Of a stretch of 64,000 bases of DNA, positions 41,166 to 49,594 are shown piece by piece. Under the pieces are notes generated by a model. That model was given only the letters and a program-made list of their open reading frames with translations. It made no database searches and had not been told where the DNA came from. Each line of letters opens with the position of its first letter. The stretch's first letter is position 1. Made by a program: the position numbers and the translations under genes. Source of the DNA: Roseburia_C sp031555935 (GTDB lineage: Bacteria; Bacillota; Clostridia; Lachnospirales; Lachnospiraceae); the NCBI GenBank assembly GCA_031555935.1, contig JAVBTX010000023.1:1-64000 (forward strand), read 5' to 3'.

Positions 41166-41738
41166 CTATAAAAATCTGTCCAGAAATTGATAACTGCTTT
41201 TTTCTGGATGAAATGCATCCGGCACGTTGGGAATCGCATAGACGGGTGCTCCGATGGTATTCTTAAAATCTTTTTTATCTTTTTTTATCATCCCATTGTT
41301 TGCTAAGAATACAATTGTCGCCGCCGCTACGTCATCTCCCATTTCGTCCCGGATAAAGCGGTAATATTCCTGCTTCCGCCACGGTGCTAAAGAACCCACA
41401 ACCAGCTTCTGCCGGCAGCGCAAAAATTCCATGCGAATTTGATAATAGACGCTTCCCATATCAAAGATAATTACTTCATAACCCAGGTTTAGTATCTGGG
41501 GCACGTTTCGCATCCGCCAATTGGGATAGTAGGTTACTCCCGCTAACTCAAATGGTTCTGTCTGCATAATTAATTCTTCGATGGCATGATTCCCGCTCAA
41601 TTCTATCACCGCCGTTTTTCTTCGTTTTTCTGTCGCACTGTAATTGGCCAGGGTAATCACAAGATGAGTTGCTCCCACTCCTTCTGCTGCTCCGGCAATG
41701 CCGATTATTTGGGCTTCTTTCGTTACATGTCGGAATAT
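41166..41738 (-). CDS. P-loop (CpaE/TadZ/ParA-like) protein with a non-standard start codon
   Basis: The protein (190 residues from 41738) begins TIFRHVTKEAQIIGIAGA. It has a P-loop-like motif GIAGAAEGVGATH (about residues 12-24) and a second conserved region EVIIFDMG (near 95), as in ParA/MinD/TadZ-type proteins. No ATG, GTG or TTG exists upstream of the P-loop. An ATA codon at 41738 lies 8 bases after AGGAGG and 20 bases after the kinase stop. A GTG at 41678 would cut the P-loop. This implies an AUA start, a mutated start, or a sequence error. The C-terminal domain of the upstream kinase resembles it. Confidence 0.75.
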   Translation of the reverse strand: MFRHVTKEAQIIGIAGAAEGVGATHLVITLANYSATEKRRKTAVIELSGNHAIEELIMQTEPFELAGVTYYPNWRMRNVPQILNLGYEVIIFDMGSVYYQIRMEFLRCRQKLVVGSLAPWRKQEYYRFIRDEMGDDVAAATIVFLANNGMIKKDKKDFKNTIGAPVYAIPNVPDAFHPEKSSYQFLDRFL

Positions 41739-41758
41739 CGTTATCTCCTCCTTTCTCT

Positions 41759-43072
41759 TTACAGTATTTTTTGAAACAAATTTTGCTTCTCACGCGTGGT
41801 TTCAAATGGATTTTCATCAATCGGAAAACTATAAACCTTGATTTGAAAAATTTCTGCATATTTTCGACATATTTGCCTATGATTATAATTACAAATCACA
41901 ATTAAATTGTCGGTATGCTGTAAACGTTCAAATGCCTTCCGGGATTCTTCCCATTCCCACTCTTTGCCACCAATAATCAGTATTGTATACTCTGCATTCT
42001 CGATTCGGCATGCTTCGATGTTACTGCCAAAATCCAGCACGTAGCTATCTGCTTCGTAGCTGATTTCTTCTTCAATTACATTTTCTTCGGTGTGAAGTTT
42101 GGCTTTGAAATTGCCATTGACATAGACGTTATTCTCGCTTCTGCTCAGGTAATTTGCCCTTATCAGTGTGCTCGTCAAGTCTGGAATTGCCATTGATTGA
42201 TAAATACATGATTTTTTCTGACTATTAAGATAGGTGGTGATTGCTGCCGCGATATGCGTTGTTCCAATGCCGGATTTTGCTCCGACCACTGCGATATGAT
42301 ATTTGAGATGCGAAACTGTTACCGCCCCGGGATTCATTCGTTCAAATTCTATTTCTAAGGCGAGCTTAAGCTCAACGGCGGTGGTATACCGCCTGGCCGG
42401 ATTATTATTTAAGAGCTTATCAATTATCCGGTTAAAATTTTTTGAACATTTTTTCCCATTTTGGGTCTGCAGCTCCCACAAAACCTTACCCAGGGCATAT
42501 AAATCAGTTGCCGGGCTAAGTGTTTCACCAAGGTATTGCTCTGGTGCTGCGTATGCGATAGTTCCATATTGTTGGAATTTTTTTCCCTGATTGGTAATAT
42601 AAGATGCAATTCCAAAATCGACTATTTTCACAGAATTTCCGCATACTATAATGTGCTCCGGTTTTAAATCCTGGTAGCAAACGGGATGTGGTTCTCTGCT
42701 GTGAAGATAAATAAAAATCTCACATAATTGGATTCCTAATTGCATAATGTATTGCTGGGAAATACTATCATGATGAAGCATAAATTTCTGTAAAGATTCT
42801 CCCTCCACATATTCCTCAATAATATAAAGAAATGTATCATCCTCGTCGATATCATATATAATAGGGATGGATGGATGCGAAAGATTCTTCAACAAATCTG
42901 CTTCCAGACGAAATTGTGGCTGCAACGGATGTGATTTAGATATAATCTTAATTGCACGATATGCCTTCAATTTCATGTGTTCGGCTAAATACACGTTGCC
43001 ACTGCTACCGCAGCCTAACAATCGTATGATCTGATATTTATCGAACAGGGTAATATTTTCTGTGCTTTCCAT
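41759..43072 (-). CDS. Ser/Thr protein kinase fused to a P-loop (CpaE/TadZ-like) domain
   Basis: This 437-residue protein has a Hanks-type kinase at residues 10-255: glycine loop GCGSSGNVY (20-28), Lys42 in AIKII, catalytic YQDLKPEH, DFG, and AAPEQ. There is no membrane segment. From about 262 a second domain begins with IAVVGAKSGIGTTHIAAAI, a deviant P-loop, and LDFGSNIEACRI later. It is related to the neighbour at 41166. No Tad or pilus genes are nearby. The kinase probably phosphorylates a partner recruited by the P-loop domain (inference). Confidence 0.88.
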   Translation of the reverse strand: MESTENITLFDKYQIIRLLGCGSSGNVYLAEHMKLKAYRAIKIISKSHPLQPQFRLEADLLKNLSHPSIPIIYDIDEDDTFLYIIEEYVEGESLQKFMLHHDSISQQYIMQLGIQLCEIFIYLHSREPHPVCYQDLKPEHIIVCGNSVKIVDFGIASYITNQGKKFQQYGTIAYAAPEQYLGETLSPATDLYALGKVLWELQTQNGKKCSKNFNRIIDKLLNNNPARRYTTAVELKLALEIEFERMNPGAVTVSHLKYHIAVVGAKSGIGTTHIAAAITTYLNSQKKSCIYQSMAIPDLTSTLIRANYLSRSENNVYVNGNFKAKLHTEENVIEEEISYEADSYVLDFGSNIEACRIENAEYTILIIGGKEWEWEESRKAFERLQHTDNLIVICNYNHRQICRKYAEIFQIKVYSFPIDENPFETTREKQNLFQKIL

Positions 43073-43200
43073 TGGCTCCTTTCAAACGAATGCCGGGTGG
43101 AACGCATCTCATGTAAGTTTTATATCATACCTCAGGTATCATTGGCAACAGAATTTCTAATTTTTTAGAATGTTTACAAATTTTTAATATATTTTTACCG

Positions 43201-43229
43201 TTTACAATGTATAGGCTTTCTTTTATAAT
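43201..43229 (+). promoter_or_regulatory. Promoter of mecA
   Basis: TTTACA (43201-43206), a 17-base spacer and TATAAT (43224-43229), 54 bases before the ATG at 43284. A GGAAGTGAT ribosome binding site follows. Confidence 0.8.
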
Positions 43230-43283
43230 GAAAGTACCTATATAAATTATTATTTTTTATTTTCTAAGTTAGGAAGTGATGAT

Positions 43284-44081
43284 ATGAAAATAGAAAAAGT
43301 GAATGACAACCAGATTCGATGCACGTTAACTCGTGAGGATTTAGCGGATAGACAATTGAAACTTAGTGAACTTGCTTATGGAACAGAAAAAGCCAAGTCT
43401 CTTTTTCGTGAGATGATGCAACAGGCTTCCTATGAGTTTGGCTTTGAAGCGGAGGATATTCCGCTGATGATTGAAGCCATTCCAGTTTCTGCAGATACCA
43501 TTATTTTGATTATAACCAAGGTTGAATACCCAGAAGAGCTTGATACTCGTTTTTCCAAATTTTCGGAGTCCGATGAGGACTTTGATGATTTTGGTCTTGA
43601 GGATGTATCTGACAATGCTTCGGCCGGTGCGGATGATATTTTGGACTTAGTTCACAAGCTACAGCAGGACCGCCAAAAAAATGACGAGCAATCTTCGAAG
43701 GAGTTTATACCTTTGAATGAAGCGATTTCGAAAAAAGCTGCGGCCCAATCTTCGGCAACTGAGGATTCACCGGTTTCAATATCTGTTGAGATTACAAAAC
43801 TGTTTACTTTTCAAGATTTAGATACATTGACTCGTCTTTCCCATATTTTGGAAGGCTTCTATCATGATTATAATACCTTATATAAGAAGCCGCAGACGAG
43901 GAAGTATTATCTTATTATCCGAAAAGGTAAACACTCTCCAGAAGATTTCAACAAGGTCTGCAATATCATCTTGGAATACTCTTCGCAGGAGAAATACTCA
44001 TCTGCTACGGAAGCGTATTTTAACGAGCATTACGATGTTTTGATTGGTGCACGCGCACTACAGACTCTGGCTACAGTTTAA
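43284..44081 (+). CDS. mecA: Adaptor protein MecA
   Basis: The 265-residue protein is a ClpC adaptor that delivers proteins for proteolysis. The N-terminal domain (residues 1-85, IEKVNDNQIRCTLTREDLADR), an acidic linker (about 95-155) and the C-terminal ClpC-binding domain (about 165-260, VSISVEITKLFTFQDLDTL) are present. The length is a little longer than the Bacillus protein because of the linker. It is monocistronic with its own promoter and terminator. Confidence 0.93.
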   Translation: MKIEKVNDNQIRCTLTREDLADRQLKLSELAYGTEKAKSLFREMMQQASYEFGFEAEDIPLMIEAIPVSADTIILIITKVEYPEELDTRFSKFSESDEDFDDFGLEDVSDNASAGADDILDLVHKLQQDRQKNDEQSSKEFIPLNEAISKKAAAQSSATEDSPVSISVEITKLFTFQDLDTLTRLSHILEGFYHDYNTLYKKPQTRKYYLIIRKGKHSPEDFNKVCNIILEYSSQEKYSSATEAYFNEHYDVLIGARALQTLATV

Positions 44082-44108
44082 CTTTTTTACGACACGCAAT
44101 ACTGAACA

Positions 44109-44140
44109 GCGGGACCTTCCATAAGGGAGGTCCCCGTTTT
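44109..44140 (+). terminator. Terminator after mecA
   Basis: CGGGACCT (44110-44117) pairs with AGGTCCCCG (one bulged C) and is followed by TTTTCG. It lies 28 bases after the mecA stop codon. Confidence 0.83.
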
Positions 44141-44189
44141 CGTATGTAAAGAACAAAAAATCAGATATAGTTCTGTGATGGTAGTTTGC

Positions 44190-44945
44190 TTATACGATAC
44201 GACGCTTATATGCTCTCATTGCAAAGAACCAGGCAATTACTGTAATTCCGACACACCATGCGAGAGCGACCCATATATCGTTGCCAACAGGCTCGGAGTT
44301 AAAAAGAGCACGGAGGCTTTCAACAATCGAAGTGACCGGTTGATTTTCCGCAAAAACACGAAGTCCACTCGGCATAGTTTCTGTAGGTACGAAGGTAGAG
44401 CTTAAAAACGGTAAAAAAACCACAGGATAGACGAAGGCGTTAGCACCGTCAACCGTTTTCGCTGTCAAAGCCGCGATTACTGCTAGCCATGTAAGCGCAA
44501 GGGTGAAAAGCATTAAGATTGCGACTGCACAGAGCCATTCCAGTATATTTGCACTTGGATGAAAACCCACGACTAAAGACACAAGAAAGATAACGACAAA
44601 TGTCACCAGAGTAGAAACCAGCGATGTAAGCACGTGCCCCCACAGTATGGATGACCGCCCTATTGGCATGGCATTAAACCGCGCAATCAGCCCGTTTTTC
44701 TTGTCGTTGAACAGTCGGAATGCAGTGTAGGCAACACTCATGCTGACCGTCATCAGCAGTATACCGGGTAATTGGTAGTTTACATAATTCACACTTTCTG
44801 GAAAACTGGTTTTGATTGCTCCACCGAAAACAAACACAAATAACAACATAAATGCAATCGGCTGAATAGCAACCGTCACAATCGTATCGGGACTGCGAAG
44901 AATATGTTTCATTAATCGTCCTGTGAAGATAAATGTATGTTTCAT
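44190..44945 (-). CDS. ABC-2 type transporter permease (DrrB-like)
   Basis: The 251-residue membrane protein has about six hydrophobic segments. The ABC-2/DrrB signature includes LRSPDTIVTVAIQPIAFML near the start, KNGLIARFNAMPIGRSSILWG in the middle and VYPVVFLPFLSSTFVPTETMP later. It forms the membrane part of an exporter with the ATPase encoded just upstream (4-base overlap). Such pairs export drugs or antimicrobial compounds; the cargo here is unknown. Confidence 0.92.
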   Translation of the reverse strand: MKHTFIFTGRLMKHILRSPDTIVTVAIQPIAFMLLFVFVFGGAIKTSFPESVNYVNYQLPGILLMTVSMSVAYTAFRLFNDKKNGLIARFNAMPIGRSSILWGHVLTSLVSTLVTFVVIFLVSLVVGFHPSANILEWLCAVAILMLFTLALTWLAVIAALTAKTVDGANAFVYPVVFLPFLSSTFVPTETMPSGLRVFAENQPVTSIVESLRALFNSEPVGNDIWVALAWCVGITVIAWFFAMRAYKRRIV

Positions 44946-45709
44946 TGTGCTACCTCTTTCTCCGCTCCGATAATTGAGAGGAATATTTCTTCAAGTGTGG
45001 GTTGTTTCTCAATGTATTCCTTTTTTGCGGGCGGGAATAAATTTTTAAGTTCTTCGAGCGTGCCATTTGCGATAATCTTACCACCATGCAGAATGGCGAT
45101 TTTATCTGCAAGCTGTTCCGCTTCATCTAAATACTGCGTTGTCAGCAAAATTGTCGTACCACCATCCGCAAGTTCCTTAACGGTTTTCCAAACTTCAATC
45201 CGTGCTTCGGGATCAAGCCCCGTCGTAGGTTCGTCGAGAAAAATAACTGAGGGTTTCCCCACAAGACTCATGGCTATGTCAAGTCTGCGAGTCATACCTC
45301 CGGAATATGTCCCAGTACGTTTGTTGGCAGCTTCTGTAAGTCCGAATTGTTCCAGTAAATGATCCGCAACCTCGGCGGGTTTTTTAACACCGCGAAGCTT
45401 AGCAATCATCATAATGTTTTCACGCCCTGTGAGAATATCGTCCACGGCAGCAAACTGTCCCGTCAGACTGATACTTTCGCGTACTTTTCCCGCTTGCCTG
45501 CTAATGTCGAAATTGCAGACAGAAACACTCCCGCTGTCTTTTTTGAGAAGCGTAGAAAGAATATTTATAATTGTAGTTTTTCCTGCACCATTTGAACCAA
45601 GAAGAGCGAAGATTTCACCACGCTGAACCTCAAAATCCACGCCTTTCAATACTTGATGGTCTTTAAAAGACTTACGCAGGTCTTTGATCTGAATCGCGGT
45701 ATCAGTCAT
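44942..45709 (-). CDS. ABC transporter ATP-binding protein (DrrA-like)
   Basis: This 255-residue ATPase has Walker A GSNGAGKTT (near residue 41), signature TYSGGMTRRL (near 138), Walker B VIFLDEPTTGLD (near 158) and the switch His region TTQYLDEAEQLAD. The ATG at 45709 begins MTDTAIQIKDLRKSF; the frame stays open further upstream but that part is the DUF1048 gene. It overlaps DUF1048 by 8 bases and its permease by 4, so all are coupled. Confidence 0.95.
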   Translation of the reverse strand: MTDTAIQIKDLRKSFKDHQVLKGVDFEVQRGEIFALLGSNGAGKTTIINILSTLLKKDSGSVSVCNFDISRQAGKVRESISLTGQFAAVDDILTGRENIMMIAKLRGVKKPAEVADHLLEQFGLTEAANKRTGTYSGGMTRRLDIAMSLVGKPSVIFLDEPTTGLDPEARIEVWKTVKELADGGTTILLTTQYLDEAEQLADKIAILHGGKIIANGTLEELKNLFPPAKKEYIEKQPTLEEIFLSIIGAEKEVAQ

Positions 45710-46079
45710 TGTTTTTGTCCTTTCCAAGTTTTTGATGAATATCTCTGTTGAGCTTCTCACGCCAATTTTCTGTATATGTTTTAGCATTGCGCAAAATCTC
45801 GTCGCAGAATCCGGCGACATCCTCACCCGTGATCTCTAAAACATGTTTGCCGTTAGCCACACCGTCTTCAAACAACTCAATAAGATCATAATGGAGCTGA
45901 ATCATATCCATTCCGTCCCCACCTGCAAACATCCACATATAATGCTGGATTTTTTCAAAGACGTACCGATAATCCTCCGGCAACGCCTTTACCCGTGTCA
46001 TTTGTTCTTTATACTCTCGCTTATCCTCCATGATTTTTATAGGATTGAGATATGTGTTAAAAAAATCAGATAATGACAT
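45702..46079 (-). CDS. DUF1048 domain protein
   Basis: The 125-residue soluble protein is helical, with the DUF1048 pattern ALPEDYRYVFEKIQHYMW and HLIELFEDGVANGKHVLEITGEDVAGFCDE-like C-terminal block. DUF1048 genes are regularly found between PadR-type regulators and ABC exporters in Firmicutes; the molecular role is unknown. The same order occurs here: PadR, DUF1048, ATPase, permease. Confidence 0.88.
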   Translation of the reverse strand: MSLSDFFNTYLNPIKIMEDKREYKEQMTRVKALPEDYRYVFEKIQHYMWMFAGGDGMDMIQLHYDLIELFEDGVANGKHVLEITGEDVAGFCDEILRNAKTYTENWREKLNRDIHQKLGKDKNND

Positions 46080-46080
46080 T

Positions 46081-46404
46081 CTATTTTTCCTCCTTTAATT
46101 GATTGATTTTTGATGCTACAAACTCCCATTTTTCCCAGAATCGCAACAGCTCTCTGCGCCCCTCCTCATTGAGAGTGAAAAAATTTCGGGGCGGTCCCTT
46201 ATCGGATGACTTCCTCTCAATCTCTACCAGTTTGTTTTTTTCAAGCCTAATAAGGATTGTATACACCGTTCCGTCCACTACATCACTAAATCCTAAAGCA
46301 TTGAGCTTACGGGTGATTTCATAGCCGTAAGTTTGTCCTCTGCTAATGATTTCTAGTACACAACCCTCTAACACGCCTTTTAGCATTTCTGTAAGGTTTT
46401 CCAT
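46081..46404 (-). CDS. PadR family transcriptional regulator
   Basis: The 107-residue winged-helix protein has the PadR core GCVLEIISRGQTYGYEITRKL, VVDGTVYTILIRLEKNKLVE and GPPRNFFTLNEEGRREL. It probably represses the downstream exporter genes until an inducing compound binds. The start at 46404 is typical for the family; the in-frame ATG at 46416 lies next to AAAGGA and is possible. A good promoter lies at 46557-46585 and a leader ORF overlaps the 5' end of this gene. Confidence 0.93.
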   Translation of the reverse strand: MENLTEMLKGVLEGCVLEIISRGQTYGYEITRKLNALGFSDVVDGTVYTILIRLEKNKLVEIERKSSDKGPPRNFFTLNEEGRRELLRFWEKWEFVASKINQLKEEK

Positions 46405-46499
46405 TTCAATAACCATTCCTTTCTCACAACCTGCAAACTTGCTGCTGACTTGTCAGCATGCGCAGGCACAAATTTGCGTGTGAAAAATCTGTTTTTCAC
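46380..46499 (-). CDS. Possible 39-residue leader ORF overlapping the start of the PadR gene
   Basis: A GTG at 46499 lies 6 bases after GGAGGTG and opens a 39-codon frame that runs through the palindromic element (46433-46501) and ends 25 bases into the PadR gene. The peptide is basic (KNRFFTRKFVPAHADKSAAS at the start). It might couple translation to the PadR gene or be a by-product of the repeat. Only the ribosome binding site and overlap support it. Confidence 0.35.
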   Translation of the reverse strand: MKNRFFTRKFVPAHADKSAASLQVVRKEWLLKWKTLQKC

Positions 46500-46501
46500 A
46501 C
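46433..46501. repeat. Palindromic element in the leader of the PadR operon
   Basis: Minus-strand order: GTGTGAAAAA-CAGA-TTTTTCACAC (10-base-pair perfect stem, 46501-46478), then GCAAATTTG ... CAAGTTTGC (46477-46433), enclosing GCTGAC-AA-GTCAGC. The layout (GTGYGAAAAA hairpin, then a second palindrome) is the same as at 31806-31859, suggesting a family of dispersed elements. Confidence 0.7.
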
Positions 46502-46556
46502 TAAACACCTCCACTAAGTAGTAGTCATTATATGCAGTAACACTTAATACCACTAT

Positions 46557-46585
46557 ATTGTATCACGCACTAGTCGGCATGTCAA
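46557..46585 (-). promoter_or_regulatory. Promoter of the PadR-DUF1048-ABC operon
   Basis: Minus-strand TTGACA (46585-46580), a 17-base spacer and TACAAT (46562-46557). An imperfect inverted stretch AGTGGTATTAAGTGTTACT just downstream is a candidate PadR operator. Confidence 0.85.
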
Positions 46586-46607
46586 TACAGTAAACGCAAA
46601 CAACAGC

Positions 46608-46641
46608 AAAGGACGGTGTAGCTTATGCTACACCGTCCTTT
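46608..46641. terminator. Hairpin after the DUF1858 gene
   Basis: AAAGGACGGTGTAGC and GCTACACCGTCCTTT form a perfect 15-base-pair stem around a 4-base loop. No long T run follows, but the stem is strong. It separates the DUF1858 gene from the PadR operon promoter. Confidence 0.75.
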
Positions 46642-46693
46642 ATATACGATTACTTCCTTGCGAAACTGCCCTATTGGGATTTTTTATTTTACT

Positions 46694-46903
46694 CTAGTTT
46701 GCTGCTTGTGCCAGAAAATCATTGATGGTTCCAACCAGCTCGTCCGGATTTACACCGTGTACCATTGCTGCCTCTTCGATTGATTCCATCTGTGAGGATG
46801 GGCATCCAAGACAATGCATTCCTATGTTTAAAAGAATTGGTGCAATATTCTCATCTAGCTGAAGTAATTCGCCGATCATTGTACTTTTTGTTACTTGTGC
46901 CAT
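46694..46903 (-). CDS. DUF1858 domain protein
   Basis: The 69-residue protein has the DUF1858 core: MIGELLQLDENIAPILLNIG, MHCLGCPSSQMESIEEAA, and GVNPDELVGTINDFL. The CxxC-like pair (HCLGCP) is conserved in the family and may bind metal or a cluster or act in redox reactions. Members occur alone or fused to hybrid-cluster type proteins in anaerobes. AAAGGAGG precedes the ATG. It is divergent from a ferredoxin gene, which may hint at a shared redox role (inference). Confidence 0.9.
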   Translation of the reverse strand: MAQVTKSTMIGELLQLDENIAPILLNIGMHCLGCPSSQMESIEEAAMVHGVNPDELVGTINDFLAQAAN

Positions 46904-47101
46904 GTGTTTCTACCTCCTTTTTTATTCATTCGCCTATTATAAGCCTATTTCCGAAAATATGCAATCTTCTTTTCTTAGCGTTCCCTTTGTTTTTTCCAAT
47001 ATACATAATCTTTTTTGGCTTGTAATATCGCTACGTTTGTATTAAAATGATTGTTAAGCGATTAAGAGCTTTATTATGACTTTTTTAAGGAGGAAAATAA
47101 A

Positions 47102-47272
47102 ATGGCATATGTTATTACAGATTCTTGTGTAAACTGTGGTACCTGTGAAGGAGAATGTCCAGTAGGAGCTATCTCTGCAGGAGATTCCAAATATGAAATC
47201 GATCCTGGTACATGTATCGATTGTGGTACTTGCGCAGGCGCATGTCCTACCGGAGCAATCGAGCAGGGCTAA
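47102..47272 (+). CDS. 2[4Fe-4S] ferredoxin
   Basis: This 56-residue clostridial-type ferredoxin has the two cluster motifs CVNCGTCEGECP and CIDCGTCAGACP, each giving three cysteines plus one from the other motif, as usual for low-potential electron carriers. AAGGAGG lies 8 bases before the ATG. It is the right length for the family. It is monocistronic with a terminator at 47281-47327, which also serves the convergent regulator gene. Confidence 0.96.
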   Translation: MAYVITDSCVNCGTCEGECPVGAISAGDSKYEIDPGTCIDCGTCAGACPTGAIEQG

Positions 47273-47280
47273 TTAAAATG

Positions 47281-47327
47281 AGCTGCCGCTTTACGATTTT
47301 TAAATCGTAAATGCGACAGCTTTTTTT
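47281..47327. terminator. Terminator after the ferredoxin gene
   Basis: AGCTG-x-CGC-TTTACGATTT pairs with AAATCGTAAA-GCG-x-CAGCT and is followed by TTTTTTT. This gives a long stem with one mismatch. It lies 8 bases after the ferredoxin stop codon. Confidence 0.92.
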
Positions 47328-47349
47328 GGTTTAGCACTAGAAATACGCA

Positions 47350-48012
47350 CTAGGCTCTGGTTGGATTCAGCTCCTGCTTCTTGCCGAACATCTTACCGTT
47401 CTTTTCTTTCTTTTTATGTAGTCCGCGGATTGCCTCATCCAACTTCCGATAGCGAGCCTCTTCCTGCTCGTCCTGCTCACGCATCAAATAATTCATTTCC
47501 TTTAAGACACGGTCACCAACTTGCTCGCCGACTTCTTGTCCCAATGCGCGATTATTTTCTTCAATTGCTTTTTTGACGATTTGATTCATCATTTCCTGAA
47601 ACTGATCCAGCTTTGTTTGATTGCTATAGTTGTTTGTCACCTGAACCTGATGTGCTGGATTTTGTTGCATCATCGTTGCTGTCGGCCGTTGATTCGTTTG
47701 CGGCGGAACCATCTGCGATGAAATCGTCTGCGACGAAACTGACGACTGATTCATCTGCATTGGCTGGATTTCGTCCATTTGGTCCATTTCCTCATTGTGT
47801 AATATCATTCGAATGGCCTTTAGCTGATATCCTTGCTCTTTTAATTCTTTAATCTGCAAAAATTGATTGATATTTTCTTTTGTATAGTAACGGTGTCCCA
47901 TCTCATTGCGTGGAACCGCCAATTCAAGTTCTTCTTCCCAATATCGTAACACATGTGACTCGACATTTACGATTGCCGCTGCATCCGATATCATATAACG
48001 TTGCTTGTCCAC
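47350..48012 (-). CDS. MerR family transcriptional regulator
   Basis: The 220-residue protein has an N-terminal MerR-type winged helix (residues 5-75: MISDAAAIVNVESHVLRYWE, NEMGHRYYTKENI, LKEQGYQLKAIRMIL). A Gln/Met-rich linker (about 85-135) and a helical, charged C-terminal part (140-215) follow. The GTG at 48012 follows AAGGAGGAG; the frame is open further upstream without a site. No effector domain is seen, so the C-terminal coil may drive dimerisation. Targets are unknown. Confidence 0.88.
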   Translation of the reverse strand: MDKQRYMISDAAAIVNVESHVLRYWEEELELAVPRNEMGHRYYTKENINQFLQIKELKEQGYQLKAIRMILHNEEMDQMDEIQPMQMNQSSVSSQTISSQMVPPQTNQRPTATMMQQNPAHQVQVTNNYSNQTKLDQFQEMMNQIVKKAIEENNRALGQEVGEQVGDRVLKEMNYLMREQDEQEEARYRKLDEAIRGLHKKKEKNGKMFGKKQELNPTRA

Positions 48013-48241
48013 CAAACTCCTCCTTTTCCCTATTCTTGTCCACATTGGAATTGCCTTACTATATACCATATCTTGTATAATTTTCTTAGGCTTATTCAAA
48101 TTATATACCATCTTTCCGTATGATGGCAACGCCTTTTCATCGGGCGATTTTGACATAAAAAAACAGATACAGCCACCATTTTGACTGTATCTGCAAGGTT
48201 ATCTTTTTTTCGCTATTTTCCACGCCACGTTTTTCATTTTT

Positions 48242-49573
48242 TTATTTTTCCATGTTGGCGAATTTGGTGTATTGCGGCAACCAAACAAGGTCGATGGTTC
48301 CGATTGGACCATTTCTTTGCTTGGCAATAATTATCTCCGAGATGTTTTTGCGGTCGGTATCTTTGTTATAGTAATCATCACGGTAAATAAACATGATGAC
48401 GTCGGCATCCTGCTCAATCGCTCCCGACTCTCGCAAGTCGGACATCATTGGGCGTTTATCGGGACGCTGTTCTACCGCACGGCTTAGCTGAGATAAGGCG
48501 ACGACTGGTACTTGCAGCTCTCTCGCTAAAGATTTTAGCGAACGGGAAATATCCGATATCTCCTGTTGGCGGTTGTCAGAGTTCTTTCCACTACCACTCA
48601 TCAACTGTAAGTAGTCAATAATAACTAATTTCAAGTCGTGCTCAAGCTTATACTTTCGGCATTTACTGCGCAGCTCGGAAATGGAAATACCGGGGGTGTC
48701 ATCGATAATTAAATGCGAACGACCGACTACTCCGGCACCCTCAATTAATTTTTCCCAATCAGCATCACTTAAATTACCATTTCTTAACACCTGCGCTTCC
48801 ACTCGCGACTCCAAGGAAAACAGTCGGTTTACCAACTGCTCCTTCGACATCTCCAAGGAAAATATCGCGGTTGTCATATCACTGCGAAACGCTACATACT
48901 GAGCTATATTTAGAACAAATGCGGTCTTACCCATTGATGGACGAGCCGCTATTAAAATCAAATCCGATGGCTGCAAACCCGACATCCGGTAATCTAAATC
49001 CACAAATCCGGTTGCAATTCCAGTTACGGTTCCTTTCATTTTTGAGGCCTGTTCAATTTTATCGAGTGCATTGATAACCACCTGCTTAATGGGAACGTAA
49101 TCACTATTGGTCCGGTTCTGCAATAGATTAAATACACTTTTCTCAGTATCAGCCAAAATGTCTTCGAGATTTTCTTTGCCCAAATAACATTGATTTTCAA
49201 TATTCTCCGTTACCCGGATTAAGTTTCTTAAAACGGCTTTTTCTTTGACAATGCCAGCATAATATTTTACATTTGCCGAGGTCGGAACGGCCGTTACTAA
49301 GTCTCTTACATATTCCAGACTACTGATTTCCGGCGGAACGTCCTTTTCTTTTAACTTATTCTGCAAGGTTATCAAATCGACTGGCTGTCCGCCATTAAAT
49401 AATTCCACCATTGAGTCAAATAAAATTCCATACTGTTTATGATAAAAATCCTCTGAAATTAGGATTTCGCCGGCTGCAATTATGGCATCCTTATCCATAA
49501 TCATCGAACCAATTACGGACTGCTCGGCCTCTAAGCTGTTTGGCATGACCCGCTTTATCAGCGCTTCTTCCAT
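48242..49573 (-). CDS. dnaB: Replicative DNA helicase DnaB
   Basis: This 443-residue helicase unwinds DNA at the replication fork. The N-terminal domain (residues 10-110, NSLEAEQSVIGSMI), the Walker A motif IAARPSMGKTAF (near 205), AIFSLEMSKEQLVNRL, the Walker B LVIIDYLQLMSG (near 315) and PVVALSQLSRAVEQR are all present. Its length is standard. It follows rplI and gdpP, the conserved Firmicutes order. Confidence 0.98.
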   Translation of the reverse strand: MEEALIKRVMPNSLEAEQSVIGSMIMDKDAIIAAGEILISEDFYHKQYGILFDSMVELFNGGQPVDLITLQNKLKEKDVPPEISSLEYVRDLVTAVPTSANVKYYAGIVKEKAVLRNLIRVTENIENQCYLGKENLEDILADTEKSVFNLLQNRTNSDYVPIKQVVINALDKIEQASKMKGTVTGIATGFVDLDYRMSGLQPSDLILIAARPSMGKTAFVLNIAQYVAFRSDMTTAIFSLEMSKEQLVNRLFSLESRVEAQVLRNGNLSDADWEKLIEGAGVVGRSHLIIDDTPGISISELRSKCRKYKLEHDLKLVIIDYLQLMSGSGKNSDNRQQEISDISRSLKSLARELQVPVVALSQLSRAVEQRPDKRPMMSDLRESGAIEQDADVIMFIYRDDYYNKDTDRKNISEIIIAKQRNGPIGTIDLVWLPQYTKFANMEK

Positions 49574-49594
49574 TGGTACTGCCTCCTGTACTTC

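Noticed and set aside
41166..43072. Tad pilus locus
   Set aside because: The P-loop domains resemble TadZ/CpaE, but no TadA, TadB/C, pilin or secretin gene is present in the window.
47350..48156. A longer MerR protein starting at 48156
   Set aside because: The extra 48 N-terminal residues lack family similarity and a ribosome binding site; AAGGAGGAG with GTG at 48012 fits the MerR domain start.
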